From contig NZ_VMNX01000039.1 of assembly GCF_009377235.1 (NCBI RefSeq), forward strand, positions 1-51,541: 51,541 nt of DNA. The letters are read 5' to 3'. Shown here one piece after another: positions 7,847-16,626 of this stretch. Positions within the stretch are counted from its first letter, which is position 1, and every line of letters begins with the position of its first letter. The position numbers and the translations under genes are program-made. The notes beneath the pieces were generated by a model. It saw only the letters and a program-made list of their open reading frames with translations, was not told where the DNA came from and ran no database searches. This DNA comes from Streptomyces acidicola. GTDB lineage: Bacteria; Actinomycetota; Actinomycetes; Streptomycetales; Streptomycetaceae.

Positions 7847-8770
7847 ATGAGCATCAGTCATGCCCCGCCCGGGTCTCCCGAATCCGATATATCGGGTATA
7901 GGTAAAGCGAATGCCGCGCCCGCCGGGACCACGGCCGCCGACGCCGACGCCGCCGGGCAAGGTCCTCTCGACCTCGAACCCATCGTCCCCAGCTCCGCGC
8001 GACGCACCCGTGTACCCCGCTGGCTGCGTCGCACCACAGGCCCCGTCCTTCTCCTTGCCCTGTGGCAACTGCTCAGTGTCACCGGCGTGTTGACGTCGGA
8101 CGTGCTCGCGTCACCGGGGCGGATCGCGCAGGTCGCGGGGGACCTGATCACCGACGGTTCGCTGCCCGCGGCCATGGGCACGTCCGTGCAGCGGGTCGCG
8201 GCCGGGCTGCTGTTCGGAGCCGTCGCGGGTACCGGCCTCGCCCTCCTCTCGGGTCTGTTCCGGATCGGCGAGGACCTCGTGGACGCCCCCGTCCAGATGC
8301 TGCGGACCGTGCCCTTCGTAGGGCTCATCCCGCTGTTCATCATCTGGTTCGGCATCGGCGAGGCGCCGAAGGTCGCGATCATCACCCTCGGTGTGTCCTT
8401 CCCGCTGTATCTGAACGTGTACGCCGGGATCCGCGGCGTCGACTCCCAGTTGATCGAGGCCGGGGAGTCACTCGGACTGTCCAAGTGGGGGCTCGTACGG
8501 CATGTCGTTCTCCCGGGCGCGCTTCCGGGTGCCATGACCGGCCTGCGGTACTCGCTCGGCATCGCCTGGCTCGCGCTCGTGTTCGCCGAGCAGATCAACG
8601 CGGACGCCGGGATCGGCTTCCTCATGGTGCAGGCACGGGACTTCCTGCGGACCGACGTCATCGTGGTCTGCCTGATCGTCTATGCCTTCCTCGGCCTGCT
8701 CGCCGACTTCATCGTCCGCTCCTTCGAAAGGCTGCTGCTGCAATGGCGACCGACGTTCACGGGCCGGTGA
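7847..8770 (+). CDS. ssuC: Sulfonate ABC transporter permease
   Basis: The 307-residue membrane protein belongs to the SsuC/TauC/NrtB permease family. About 50 polar N-terminal residues precede the first membrane segment (TGPVLLLALWQLLSV). The cytoplasmic EAA loop reads EAGESLGLSKWGLVRHVVLPGA in pieces near residues 205-225 and contacts the ATPase. It imports alkanesulfonates as a sulfur source together with SsuB and SsuA. The gene lies behind the Cys leader peptide and its 3' end overlaps ssuB by 28 nt, so the two are probably translationally coupled. Confidence 0.9.
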   Translation: MSISHAPPGSPESDISGIGKANAAPAGTTAADADAAGQGPLDLEPIVPSSARRTRVPRWLRRTTGPVLLLALWQLLSVTGVLTSDVLASPGRIAQVAGDLITDGSLPAAMGTSVQRVAAGLLFGAVAGTGLALLSGLFRIGEDLVDAPVQMLRTVPFVGLIPLFIIWFGIGEAPKVAIITLGVSFPLYLNVYAGIRGVDSQLIEAGESLGLSKWGLVRHVVLPGALPGAMTGLRYSLGIAWLALVFAEQINADAGIGFLMVQARDFLRTDVIVVCLIVYAFLGLLADFIVRSFERLLLQWRPTFTGR

Positions 8771-9507
8771 GCCCTCAGGCGCCCGGGGCGCCCCGGGCGG
8801 CACAAGCCGTTCATGTTGAGGGCCTGACGCGGTCCTTCGACGGCCGCGCGGTCATCGACCGCCTCAAACTCGATGTCCAGCCGGGCGAGTTCGTGGCCCT
8901 TCTCGGTCGCAGTGGCTGCGGCAAGTCCACGCTGCTGCGCATCCTCGCCGGACTCGATCGCGACATCGAGGGCACCGTCCTCGTGCCGCGCCGCAAGGCC
9001 GTCGCCTTCCAGGCCCCCCGGCTGATGCCGTGGAAGAAGGTGTGGCGCAACGTACTGCTCGGTCTGCCGGGCAAGCCCGAACGCGCAGTCGCCGATCAGG
9101 CGCTGGAGGAAGTCGGCCTGAGCCACCGCTCGGGTGCCTGGCCGAAGACACTCTCCGGCGGTGAGGCCCAACGCGCGTCACTGGCAAGGGCATTGGTCCG
9201 CGAGCCCGACCTCCTGCTGCTCGACGAGCCGTTCGGCGCGCTGGACGCCCTCACCCGCATCAAGGCCCAGCGCCTGGTGGGCGAACTGTGGCAGCGGCGC
9301 GGCTGCGCGGTGCTGCTCGTCACGCACGACGTCGAGGAAGCCGTCCTGCTGGCGGACCGCGTCCTGGTGATGGACGAGGGGGTCATCGCCTACGAGACGG
9401 CGGTCGAGCTGGAGCGCCCCCGCGACGTCACCGATCCCCGTTTCGCCGAGCTGCGCGGCCGGCTGCTCGAACGCCTCGGCGTCGACAACGCGGCCGACGC
9501 CGCCTGA
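8743..9507 (+). CDS. ssuB: Sulfonate ABC transporter ATP-binding protein
   Basis: A 254-residue ATPase with Walker A GRSGCGKST at about 55-63, Q-loop Gln near 90, signature LSGGE at about 137-141, Walker B LLLLDEP near 157-162 and switch His near 195. FQAPRLMPWKKVWRNV is typical of SsuB/TauB-type importers. ATG 8743 is inside the end of ssuC. The two make the core of the sulfonate importer with the lipoprotein encoded next. Confidence 0.93.
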   Translation: MATDVHGPVSPQAPGAPRAAQAVHVEGLTRSFDGRAVIDRLKLDVQPGEFVALLGRSGCGKSTLLRILAGLDRDIEGTVLVPRRKAVAFQAPRLMPWKKVWRNVLLGLPGKPERAVADQALEEVGLSHRSGAWPKTLSGGEAQRASLARALVREPDLLLLDEPFGALDALTRIKAQRLVGELWQRRGCAVLLVTHDVEEAVLLADRVLVMDEGVIAYETAVELERPRDVTDPRFAELRGRLLERLGVDNAADAA

Positions 9508-9631
9508 ACTCCCCTCCCCCACAAACAGATACACCACGCACCAGTTGTTCGCCTCCGGGCCCCGGCCCTGGCCCCCGGGACGCCGGGCCTCCGCCAAAAC
9601 CCTCACTCCGTACCTACCGAACGGAACCCCC

Positions 9632-10663
9632 ATGCGACGACGTCTCCTCCCCGCCGTCCTGCTCGTCCCCCTGGCCCTCCTGCTCTCCGCCTGCGGCGGC
9701 ACCTCGGCAGCCGAGACCTCGGCCGGCGACGGGACCGACGGCAAGGGCTCCCTCACCCTCAACGTCGGTGACCAGAAGGGTGGTTCCGAGGCCATCCTGC
9801 GGGCCGCCGGAGAACTCAAGAACCTCGACTACGAGATCAAGTGGTCCACCTTCACCTCCGGGCCGCCGCTGCTGGAGGCAGTCAACGCCAAGGCCGTCGA
9901 CATCGGCGGCGTCGGCAACACCCCGCCGGTCTTCGCGGCCGGGGCCAACTCAAGAATCAAGGTCGTGGCCGCCTGGCACGGCACCTCCAAGGGCGACGCC
10001 ATCCTCGTACCCGAAGGGTCGAAGCTGACGAAGCCCGCTGAGCTCAGGGGCAGGTCCATCGCGGTGGCCCAGGGTTCGTCCGCGCACTACCAGCTCGTCG
10101 CCTCCCTCAAGAAGGCCGGACTGACGTTCAGCGACGTCCAGGTCAAGTACCTCCAGCCGGCCGACGCGCTCGCCGCGTTCACCTCCGGCAAGGTCGACGC
10201 GTGGGCGGTGTGGGACCCGTACACCTCACAGGTGCTCCAGGCCAAGCAGGGACGCATCCTGACGACCGGCGAGGGCGTCACCAACGGTCTCTCGTTCCAG
10301 GTGGCGGCGCCGACCGCGCTCAACGACAGGAAGAAGTCCGCCGCCATCGAGGACTACCTGGAGCGGCTGCGCCGTGCCTACGCCTGGGTCTACGACCACC
10401 CGGAGGAGTGGGCGACGGAATGGGCCAAGGACACGGGCCTGCCGTACGAGGTGGCGCTGGCCTCGGTGAAGCGCACCAACGCCTCCCGTGTCGCAGTCGC
10501 GGTCGACGAGCCGCTGATCGCCTCCGAGCAGAGAATCGCGGACGCGTTCACCAGCCTGAAGCTGATCCCGCGCGAGGTGGACTTCGGGACGTTCGTCGAC
10601 ACGCGCTACAACGGCGACCTGCCGCCGTCCACCGCCAAGCCCCGTGTCTACAAGGAATCATGA
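9632..10663 (+). CDS. ssuA: Aliphatic sulfonate-binding lipoprotein
   Basis: The 343-residue protein has a lipoprotein signal (RRRLLPAVLLVPLALLLSAC) with lipobox LLSAC, so it is anchored outside the membrane. The body is a SsuA/TauA-type periplasmic-binding domain: a short beta start (LTLNVGDQKGGSEAILRAAG), VDIGGVGNTPPVFA, and DAWAVWDPYTSQV. It should capture alkanesulfonates and hand them to SsuC/SsuB. The gap to ssuB is 124 nt. Its stop overlaps the start of ssuD. Confidence 0.9.
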   Translation: MRRRLLPAVLLVPLALLLSACGGTSAAETSAGDGTDGKGSLTLNVGDQKGGSEAILRAAGELKNLDYEIKWSTFTSGPPLLEAVNAKAVDIGGVGNTPPVFAAGANSRIKVVAAWHGTSKGDAILVPEGSKLTKPAELRGRSIAVAQGSSAHYQLVASLKKAGLTFSDVQVKYLQPADALAAFTSGKVDAWAVWDPYTSQVLQAKQGRILTTGEGVTNGLSFQVAAPTALNDRKKSAAIEDYLERLRRAYAWVYDHPEEWATEWAKDTGLPYEVALASVKRTNASRVAVAVDEPLIASEQRIADAFTSLKLIPREVDFGTFVDTRYNGDLPPSTAKPRVYKES

Positions 10664-11823
10664 TGTCCCTTCACCTTCACTGGTTTCTGCCGACGGGCGG
10701 TGACGGACGCACTCTCGTCGACCGGCACGCGTACACGCCGAACAACGTCGACGCCGCCCTCCGGGTTCGCGGAGTGCGTGCCCCGGACATCGAGTACCTC
10801 GCCCAGATAGCCAAGGCCGCCGAGCAGTTGGGTTTTGAGGCGGTACTGACGCCGACGGGCACCTGGTGCGAGGACGCCTGGCTGACGACGGTCGCGCTCG
10901 CCCAGCACACCGAGCGGCTGAAGTTCCTGGCCGCGTTCCGGCCGGGAGTGATCTCACCGACGCTCGCCGCGCAGATGGCGGCGACGTATCAGCGCGTCAC
11001 GCGCGGCCGGCTGCTGCTCAACGTCGTCACCGGGGGCGACTCGTCCGAGCAGCGTCGCTTCGGTGACCATCTGGACCACGACCAGCGGTACGCCCGTACG
11101 GACGAGTTCCTCTCAGTCGTACGAGGCGTGTGGCGCGGGCAGCCCTTCGACTTCGACGGCGCGCACTACCGGGTCGAGGGCGGGCTGACCGCGCTGCCGC
11201 CGGACCCGGTGCCGCAGATCTTCTTCGGTGGCTCGTCGCCGGCCGCGGGGCCGGTCGCGGCCCGGCACGCGGACGTCTATCTGACCTGGGGCGAGCCTCC
11301 GGCCCAGGTCAACGAGAAGATCGACTGGATCCGCGCGCTCGCCGAGGAGCAGGGGCGCACGGTCCGGTTCGGCATCCGGCTGCACACCATCTCGCGCGAC
11401 TCGTCGGCCGAGGCGTGGGCGACGGCGAACCGCCTGCTCGGCGACCTCGACGCGGACACGATCGCGGCGGCGCAGTCGGCGCTCGGGCGCAGCGAGTCGG
11501 TGGGCCAGCAGCGCATGCTGGCCCTGCATGGTGGTTCGCGGGACGAATTGGAGATCTCGCCGAACCTGTGGGCGGGCGTGGGGCTGGTCCGCGGCGGCGC
11601 GGGCACCGCGCTCGTGGGCAGCCATGCAGAGGTCGCCGACCGGATCGAGGAGTACCACGCCCTGGGTATCGAGCACGTCGTGCTCTCCGGCTATCCGCAT
11701 CTGGAGGAGGCGTACTGGTTCGGGGAGGGCGTGATCCCGGACCTGGCGGCTCGGGGGCTGCTCTCCGGCACGAGCACGACGGCCGGGGGTGGCGCGCCGC
11801 TGCTGGTCGCAAGCGGTCGCTGA
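10663..11823 (+). CDS. ssuD: FMNH2-dependent alkanesulfonate monooxygenase
   Basis: A luciferase-like flavin monooxygenase of 386 residues. It begins SLHLHWFLPTGGDGR and contains the family stretches LLLNVVTGGDSSEQRRFGDH and QIFFGGSSPAAGPVAARHAD. With reduced FMN and O2 the enzyme releases sulfite from alkanesulfonates. Two ATGs (10660 and 10663) are possible; 10663 has the better spacing to AAGGA at 10652-10656. The start overlaps the ssuA stop, so ssuA and ssuD are coupled. No flavin reductase (ssuE) gene is present in the locus. Confidence 0.92.
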   Translation: MSLHLHWFLPTGGDGRTLVDRHAYTPNNVDAALRVRGVRAPDIEYLAQIAKAAEQLGFEAVLTPTGTWCEDAWLTTVALAQHTERLKFLAAFRPGVISPTLAAQMAATYQRVTRGRLLLNVVTGGDSSEQRRFGDHLDHDQRYARTDEFLSVVRGVWRGQPFDFDGAHYRVEGGLTALPPDPVPQIFFGGSSPAAGPVAARHADVYLTWGEPPAQVNEKIDWIRALAEEQGRTVRFGIRLHTISRDSSAEAWATANRLLGDLDADTIAAAQSALGRSESVGQQRMLALHGGSRDELEISPNLWAGVGLVRGGAGTALVGSHAEVADRIEEYHALGIEHVVLSGYPHLEEAYWFGEGVIPDLAARGLLSGTSTTAGGGAPLLVASGR

Positions 11824-11944
11824 CCGGACTCGGTCGATGACTGGCCTCGGTGACCGGCCACGGTCGTTGCCCGGCCTTCGTCGCTCCGGGAGGCTCGGGG
11901 TCGCGTCCGGGAAGATCCATGGCCCCGGCGCGGTTGGTAGAAGC

Positions 11945-13027
11945 GTGAACAATACCGGGGTACGAGACGTCGACGCCGTGGTGATAGGCGCCGGACAGGC
12001 AGGACTGGCCGGCGCCTATCACCTGCGGCGCACCGGTTTCGAGCCGGAGCGGGACTTCGTGGTGCTGGACCACGCGCCGCGTCCGGGCGGCGCCTGGCAG
12101 TTCCGCTGGCCGTCGCTGACGTACGGCAAGGTGCACGGGATGCACGCGCTGCCCGGCATGGAACTGACGGGCGCGGACCCGGCGCGCCCGTCGTCCGAGG
12201 TCGTCTCGGAGTATTTCGACACATACGAGCGGACCTTCGACCTGCGGGTACGCCGACCGGTCGACGTGCGCGCGGTACGGGAGGGCGAGGGAGGGCGGCT
12301 GCTCGTCGAGACCTCGGCGGGGACCTGGTCGACTCGGGCGCTGATCAACGCGACCGGCACCTGGGACCGGCCGTTCTGGCCGCGCTATCCCGGTCAGGAG
12401 ACGTTCCGGGGGCGGCAGTTGCACACGGCGCAGTACCCCGGACCGGAGGAGTTCGCCGGACAGCGGGTGGTGGTCGTCGGCGGGGGTGCGTCCGGTACGC
12501 AGCATCTGCTGGAGATCGCCCCGTACGCCGCCGCGACCACATGGGTGACCAGGCGTCCGCCGGTCTTCCGTGAGGGCCTCTTCGACCAGGAGGCCGGGCG
12601 GGCGGCCGTCGCACTGGTCGATGAGCGGGTACGGCAGGGGCTGCCGCCGAGGAGTGTGGTGTCGGTGACCGGGCTGCCGCTGAACGACGCGATCCGCCAG
12701 GGCATCGCGGACGGGGCGCTCGACCGGCTCCCGATGTTCGACCGCATCACGCCGGACGGTGTGGAGTGGGACGACGGACGGCGCGTCGATGCCGACGTCA
12801 TCCTGTGGGCCACCGGGTTCCGTGCCGCCCTCGACCATCTGGCGCCGCTGCGGCTGCGCGAGCCGGGTGGCGGCATTCGTGTCGAGGGCACCCGCGTGGT
12901 CGCCGACCCTCGGATCCATCTGGTGGGGTACGGGCCGTCGGCCAGCACGATCGGCGCCAACCGGGCGGGACGCGCGGCGGTTCGGGACATCAGGCGACTG
13001 CTGGCCAAGGAGCCGCTCGCCGCGTGA
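11945..13027 (+). CDS. FAD-dependent oxidoreductase (flavin monooxygenase-like)
   Basis: The 360-residue flavoprotein has an N-terminal FAD motif VVIGAGQAGLAGAYHLRR and a second dinucleotide motif VVVVGGGASGTQHLLE near residue 180, with ATG (INATGTW) and ILWATGFR motifs, as in CzcO-like and flavin-containing monooxygenases. It probably uses NADPH. Position 121 nt after ssuD suggests a sulfur-linked role, possibly in supplying flavin or oxidising an organosulfur compound, but this is inference. The GTG start has no clear Shine-Dalgarno sequence. Confidence 0.8.
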   Translation: MNNTGVRDVDAVVIGAGQAGLAGAYHLRRTGFEPERDFVVLDHAPRPGGAWQFRWPSLTYGKVHGMHALPGMELTGADPARPSSEVVSEYFDTYERTFDLRVRRPVDVRAVREGEGGRLLVETSAGTWSTRALINATGTWDRPFWPRYPGQETFRGRQLHTAQYPGPEEFAGQRVVVVGGGASGTQHLLEIAPYAAATTWVTRRPPVFREGLFDQEAGRAAVALVDERVRQGLPPRSVVSVTGLPLNDAIRQGIADGALDRLPMFDRITPDGVEWDDGRRVDADVILWATGFRAALDHLAPLRLREPGGGIRVEGTRVVADPRIHLVGYGPSASTIGANRAGRAAVRDIRRLLAKEPLAA

Positions 13028-13042
13028 CGGCCCGGCGCGGGA

Positions 13043-13885
13043 TCACTTGGTCGCCTGAGCGCTCTTCCGGTTCCGGTTGAACTCCGCGACGTTCCGCTGA
13101 TGTTCCTCGAAGCTGGCCGTGAAGCGGGTGTCGCCCGGCTTGACCGTGACGAAGTAGAGCCAGTCACCGGGCACCGGATTGATCGCGGCGCGCACCGCCT
13201 CCTCCCCGGGGTTCGCGATAGGCGTGGGTGGCAGACCCATGCGCTGGTACGAGTTGTAGGGGCTGTTGAGCTTCGTCTCCTTCTCGGTGGTGTCCACCGA
13301 GAAGCGGTTCAGCGCGTAGTTGATGGTGGAGTCCATCTGCAATGGCATACCGCGCTCCAGGCGGTTGAAGATGACCCGGGCCACCTTGCTCATGTCGGCC
13401 TTGGTGGCGGCCTCGGCCTGGACGATGCTTGCAATGGTGACCGTCTGGTAGAAGTTCAGGGCGTTGCGCTGCGCACCGGCGGTGACCTGACCTCCGTTCA
13501 GTCGCTGGTTCGCAGTGTCGACCATCGACGACAGCAGGGACTCGGGGGTCGTCTTCTTGCCGAGGGAGTACGACGCCGGGAAGAGGTAGCCCTCCGGGTT
13601 GCCCTGAGCCTCCGCCGGGAGCTTGAGTCCGGCCTTGCCCAGGGACTTCTTGGTGGTGCCTGCGGGCAGGGCGAGAGCCTTGTCGACGGCTTGGTAGACC
13701 TGAGTCGCCCGCCAGCCCTCCGGGATCACCAGGGACGTGGGGCGCGACTGCCCGGCGCCGGCGCTGATGCTCAGCAGCGGCACCGCCACGGCGGTGGCCG
13801 CCACAACGGCTCCGGTCGCGATGAGGGCGACCCGGCCCCGGTGCGTCAGTCGAATCTTGCTCCGTGGCGGAGTGTTGATCTGCAT
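13043..13885 (-). CDS. MltG-like endolytic transglycosylase (YceG domain), short form
   Basis: The 280-residue protein has one N-terminal membrane segment (VALIATGAVVAATAVAVPLL) and an extracellular YceG domain. Recognisable parts are TSLVIPEGWRATQVYQAVDK, NPEGYLFPASYSL, IASIVQAEA, VARVIFNRLERGMPLQMDST, and the closing NPVPGDWLYFVTVKPGDTRF. MltG cleaves nascent glycan strands near the septum. The usual IVEKE catalytic motif reads IVQAE here, keeping only the second Glu. The protein is shorter than the housekeeping MltG of Streptomyces and stands alone, so it is probably an accessory paralogue. It is convergent with the flavoprotein gene. Confidence 0.85.
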   Translation of the reverse strand: MQINTPPRSKIRLTHRGRVALIATGAVVAATAVAVPLLSISAGAGQSRPTSLVIPEGWRATQVYQAVDKALALPAGTTKKSLGKAGLKLPAEAQGNPEGYLFPASYSLGKKTTPESLLSSMVDTANQRLNGGQVTAGAQRNALNFYQTVTIASIVQAEAATKADMSKVARVIFNRLERGMPLQMDSTINYALNRFSVDTTEKETKLNSPYNSYQRMGLPPTPIANPGEEAVRAAINPVPGDWLYFVTVKPGDTRFTASFEEHQRNVAEFNRNRKSAQATK

Positions 13886-14204
13886 GCGGGCACGGTAACC
13901 CCCAAAAGCCCACAAACCCGGCATATCTTCATTTTGTCGGCTTCAATCGGCGTCACGATGACTCAGCGTCACGACGGCGCGGAGTCTCGGCGCTTCAGCG
14001 TCTCGAGATCTCGGGTGTCTCAGATGTCTCGGCGTTTCGCTTTCTCGGCGTCTCGGCGTCTCGGCGTCTCGGGGTCTCGGGGTCTCGGGCGTCTCAGGTT
14101 TCTCGGCTTCCCGGGTGTCTCGGTTTCCCGGGTCTCACGATCTTGTTGGCTTCCCGCAGGTGCGGAGGTATCGCGATCTCGTCCACCTCAGGAGGTCGAG
14201 GGCA
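13886..14204. other. 319-nt gap with tandem repeats upstream of mltG
   Basis: No gene is supported here. About half of the stretch is taken up by the TCTCGG-rich tandem repeat annotated at 13983-14140. It would hold the promoter of the mltG-like gene on its left side and the 3' end of the exporter transcript on its right. Confidence 0.5.
13983..14140. repeat. 8-bp TCTCGGCG tandem repeat array
   Basis: The core 14043-14090 is six uninterrupted 8-bp units: three TCTCGGCG, two TCTCGGGG and one TCTCGGGC. Imperfect copies (TCTCGAGA, TCTCGGGT, TCTCAG, TTTCGC) extend it on both sides to roughly 13983-14140. Confidence 0.85.
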
Positions 14205-16010
14205 TCACGATCGCGTCGGTTCCAGTTGGGCATCCCGGTGCACGAGGGCCGCATAGCGCCCACCCTGCTCCAACAGTTCCTCATGCGTGCCCCGTTCGAC
14301 AGCGCGGCCGGAGTCCAGGACCACGATCTGGTCGGCGCCACGGATGGTGGACAGCCGATGGGCGATGGTCAGTGTGGTCCGGTTGGCCGAGAGCGCGTCG
14401 ATGGCCTCCTGTACGGCACGCTCCGTACGGGTGTCCAGGGCGCTGGTCGCCTCGTCCAGGATGAGCACGGGCGGGTCGCGCAGGATGGTGCGCGCGATGG
14501 CGAGGCGCTGCTTCTCACCGCCGGAGAACCGGTGGCCGCGCTCACCGACGACCGTGTCGTACCCGTCGGGCAGGGACGCGATGTGGTCGTGGATCTGGGC
14601 CGCCGTCGCCGCCGCGCTCAACTCCTCGTCGGTGGCGTCCGGCTTGGCGAAGCGCAGGTTGTCGGCGACGGAGGCATGGAAGAGGTACGTCTCCTGGGAG
14701 ACGACGCCGATCGCGCGCGCCAGCGTGTCGAAGTCGAGGTCGCGCACGTCGACCCCGTCAAGCGTGACACGGCCGCCAGTGACGTCGTACAGCCGTGGCA
14801 CCAGGTGGCTGAACGTGGACTTGCCGGCGCCGGTCGGGCCGACGACGGCGAGGCTGCCGCCTGCGGGGACCGTGATGTCGATGCCGTCGAGTATGGGGCC
14901 ACTCTTGTCGTCGTACTGGAACGCGACGTTCTCGAACCGGACCTCGCCCTTGACCTGGTCGAGGTGGATCGGGCGCTCCGGTTCGGTGATGTCGATGGGC
15001 AGGTCGAGGTACTCGAAGATGCGCTGGAAGAGGGCGAGTGAGGTCTGGATCTGAACGCCCGTGGAGAGCAGGCTGACGGTAGGGCGGAACAGACCCTGCT
15101 GAAGAGAGACGAACGCGACCAGCGTCCCTATCGAGACGGCCGGGCCGCCGAACTGGAGAGCCAGTCCCGCCGTCCAGTAGATGAAGGCCGGCATCGCGGC
15201 CATGACGATCGAGATGACGGCCATGCGCCATCGACCGGCCATGTTCGACCGCACTTCGAGATCGACGAGGCCCTCGGACTCCTCGGCGAAGGACTTTGTC
15301 AGCGAGTCGGCGCGCCCCATCGTGCGGCCGAGCACGATACCGCTGACGGACAGTGACTCGGTCACGGTCGCGGCCATGACGGCCATCTGCTTCTGGCGCT
15401 GGGTTGTGATCTTCTTGCGCTCCTCGCCGACGCGACGGCTGATCCACACGAACAGCGGCAGCAGGAGCAGGGAGACGACGGTCAGCCGCCAGTCCAGGGC
15501 GACCATCGCGACGATCGTGGCGACGACGCTGGTGAGGTTGGAGACCAGTGAGGTGGCGGTGGAGGTGACGGTCGCCTGCATGCCGCCGATGTCGTTGGCG
15601 ATGCGCGACTGGACCTCTCCGGTGCGGGTCCGGGTGAAGAACGCGAGCGACATGCGCTGCAACCGGCCGTAGACGGCGGTGCGCAGGTCGTGCATGACGC
15701 GCTGGCCGACGGTCGTGGAGATCAGGGTCTGCAGCACGCCGAAGACGCTGGTGAGAACGGCGCTGAGGATCATGCCGAGCGCGAGCAGGGACAAAAGGCC
15801 CGTCCGGCCCTCGGGGATCGCCGTGTCGAGGATTTCCTTGAGCAGGAAGGGCGTGACGACCGAGACCAGTGACGCGGCACCGACGAGCAGGCCGACGACG
15901 GCGAGGCGGCCGCGGTACGGACGGAAGAGCTTCAGGATGCGGCGCACCTGCCGCGGCTGCCCCGGCTCGGTGCGGGGTGGTGTCCAGGGGGCGGGTTCGT
16001 CGGGACGCAT
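14205..16010 (-). CDS. ABC exporter, fused membrane and ATPase domains (multidrug type)
   Basis: The 601-residue half-transporter has six membrane segments followed by an ATPase. Motifs are complete: Walker A GPTGAGKST, Q-loop VSQETYLFHAS, signature FSGGEKQR, Walker B VLILDEATSALD and H-loop IAHRLST. It can therefore work as a homodimer exporting lipids or drugs. TAGGAG precedes ATG 16010. It is divergent from a MarR gene across 154 nt with a perfect palindrome over the predicted -35 boxes, so the MarR protein is its likely repressor. Confidence 0.92.
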   Translation of the reverse strand: MRPDEPAPWTPPRTEPGQPRQVRRILKLFRPYRGRLAVVGLLVGAASLVSVVTPFLLKEILDTAIPEGRTGLLSLLALGMILSAVLTSVFGVLQTLISTTVGQRVMHDLRTAVYGRLQRMSLAFFTRTRTGEVQSRIANDIGGMQATVTSTATSLVSNLTSVVATIVAMVALDWRLTVVSLLLLPLFVWISRRVGEERKKITTQRQKQMAVMAATVTESLSVSGIVLGRTMGRADSLTKSFAEESEGLVDLEVRSNMAGRWRMAVISIVMAAMPAFIYWTAGLALQFGGPAVSIGTLVAFVSLQQGLFRPTVSLLSTGVQIQTSLALFQRIFEYLDLPIDITEPERPIHLDQVKGEVRFENVAFQYDDKSGPILDGIDITVPAGGSLAVVGPTGAGKSTFSHLVPRLYDVTGGRVTLDGVDVRDLDFDTLARAIGVVSQETYLFHASVADNLRFAKPDATDEELSAAATAAQIHDHIASLPDGYDTVVGERGHRFSGGEKQRLAIARTILRDPPVLILDEATSALDTRTERAVQEAIDALSANRTTLTIAHRLSTIRGADQIVVLDSGRAVERGTHEELLEQGGRYAALVHRDAQLEPTRS

Positions 16011-16107
16011 GGGCTCCTACGGGATGTGTGGGCGACCCCCGCGACCAGCAAGGCCGGTCCCGCGGAAACGGGCCGGCCCCACACACAGGGATCAGGCGGT
16101 CTGACGG

Positions 16108-16158
16108 AGCATAGCTCATTGTTACCTATGTTCACAATGAACATCGTCCTGATATTGT
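16108..16158. promoter_or_regulatory. Divergent promoters of the exporter and marR
   Basis: For marR, TTCACA (16131-16136) and TATTGT (16153-16158) are 16 nt apart, putting the RNA start at about the ATG at 16165. For the exporter, on the minus strand, TTGTGA (16132-16137) and TATGCT (16108-16113) are 18 nt apart. Both -35 boxes lie in the same palindrome. Confidence 0.45.
16128..16144. promoter_or_regulatory. Candidate MarR operator
   Basis: ATGTTCACAATGAACAT is a perfect 7-3-7 inverted repeat in the divergent region. It covers both predicted -35 boxes and ends 20 nt before the marR start, the expected position for an autoregulating MarR protein that also represses the exporter. Confidence 0.65.
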
Positions 16159-16164
16159 TCCCTC

Positions 16165-16626
16165 ATGAGCACCCCCGACGCCGACGGCCTGCTCGCCGAG
16201 CAATTGCTGCGGCTCACCCGCCGCGTGCACCGCATCCAGAAGCGCCACCTGGAGCGATCCGGACTGGACATCACCCCGGCACAGTCCCGACTGCTGCGCA
16301 CCCTCACCCACTACGGTTCACCCCCACGCATGGCCGACCTGGCCGAACGCCTGGAGGTGGTGCCCCGGGCCGTGACGACGCTGGTCGACGGACTGGAGGC
16401 GAGCGGGCGGGTGCGCCGCGTGCCCGATCCCTCCAACCGCCGAGTGATACGGATCGAGCTGACGGATGAGGGGCGCACGGCCCTGCGAGAGCTGCGGGGC
16501 GCCCGCCGGGCGGCGGCGGAGGAGATCCTCGCCCCACTGACGGACGAGCAACGCGACGTACTGGGCGACCTGCTGAACACCCTCGTCGACGGGGTGGACA
16601 CGACCACCGGAGCCGGGCGCGGCTGA
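16165..16626 (+). CDS. MarR family transcriptional regulator
   Basis: The 153-residue protein has the winged-helix layout of MarR regulators: a helix-turn-helix at PPRMADLAERLEVVPRAVTT, a wing ending DPSNRRVIRIELTDEGRTAL, and dimerisation helices at both ends. It lies divergent from an ABC exporter and probably controls it and itself, with release by a ligand that the exporter removes. The ATG start has no Shine-Dalgarno site and matches the predicted transcription start, so the mRNA is probably leaderless. Confidence 0.88.
   Translation: MSTPDADGLLAEQLLRLTRRVHRIQKRHLERSGLDITPAQSRLLRTLTHYGSPPRMADLAERLEVVPRAVTTLVDGLEASGRVRRVPDPSNRRVIRIELTDEGRTALRELRGARRAAAEEILAPLTDEQRDVLGDLLNTLVDGVDTTTGAGRG

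Noticed and set aside
11821..11865. Loose 15-nt repeats (TGACCGGactCGGTC-like) between ssuD and the flavoprotein gene
   Set aside because: The three copies differ at too many positions to call a repeat; it may be chance in GC-rich spacer.
13983..14140. The TCTCGG array as a CRISPR
   Set aside because: The units are 8 bp, contiguous and without unique spacers, so it is a simple tandem repeat.
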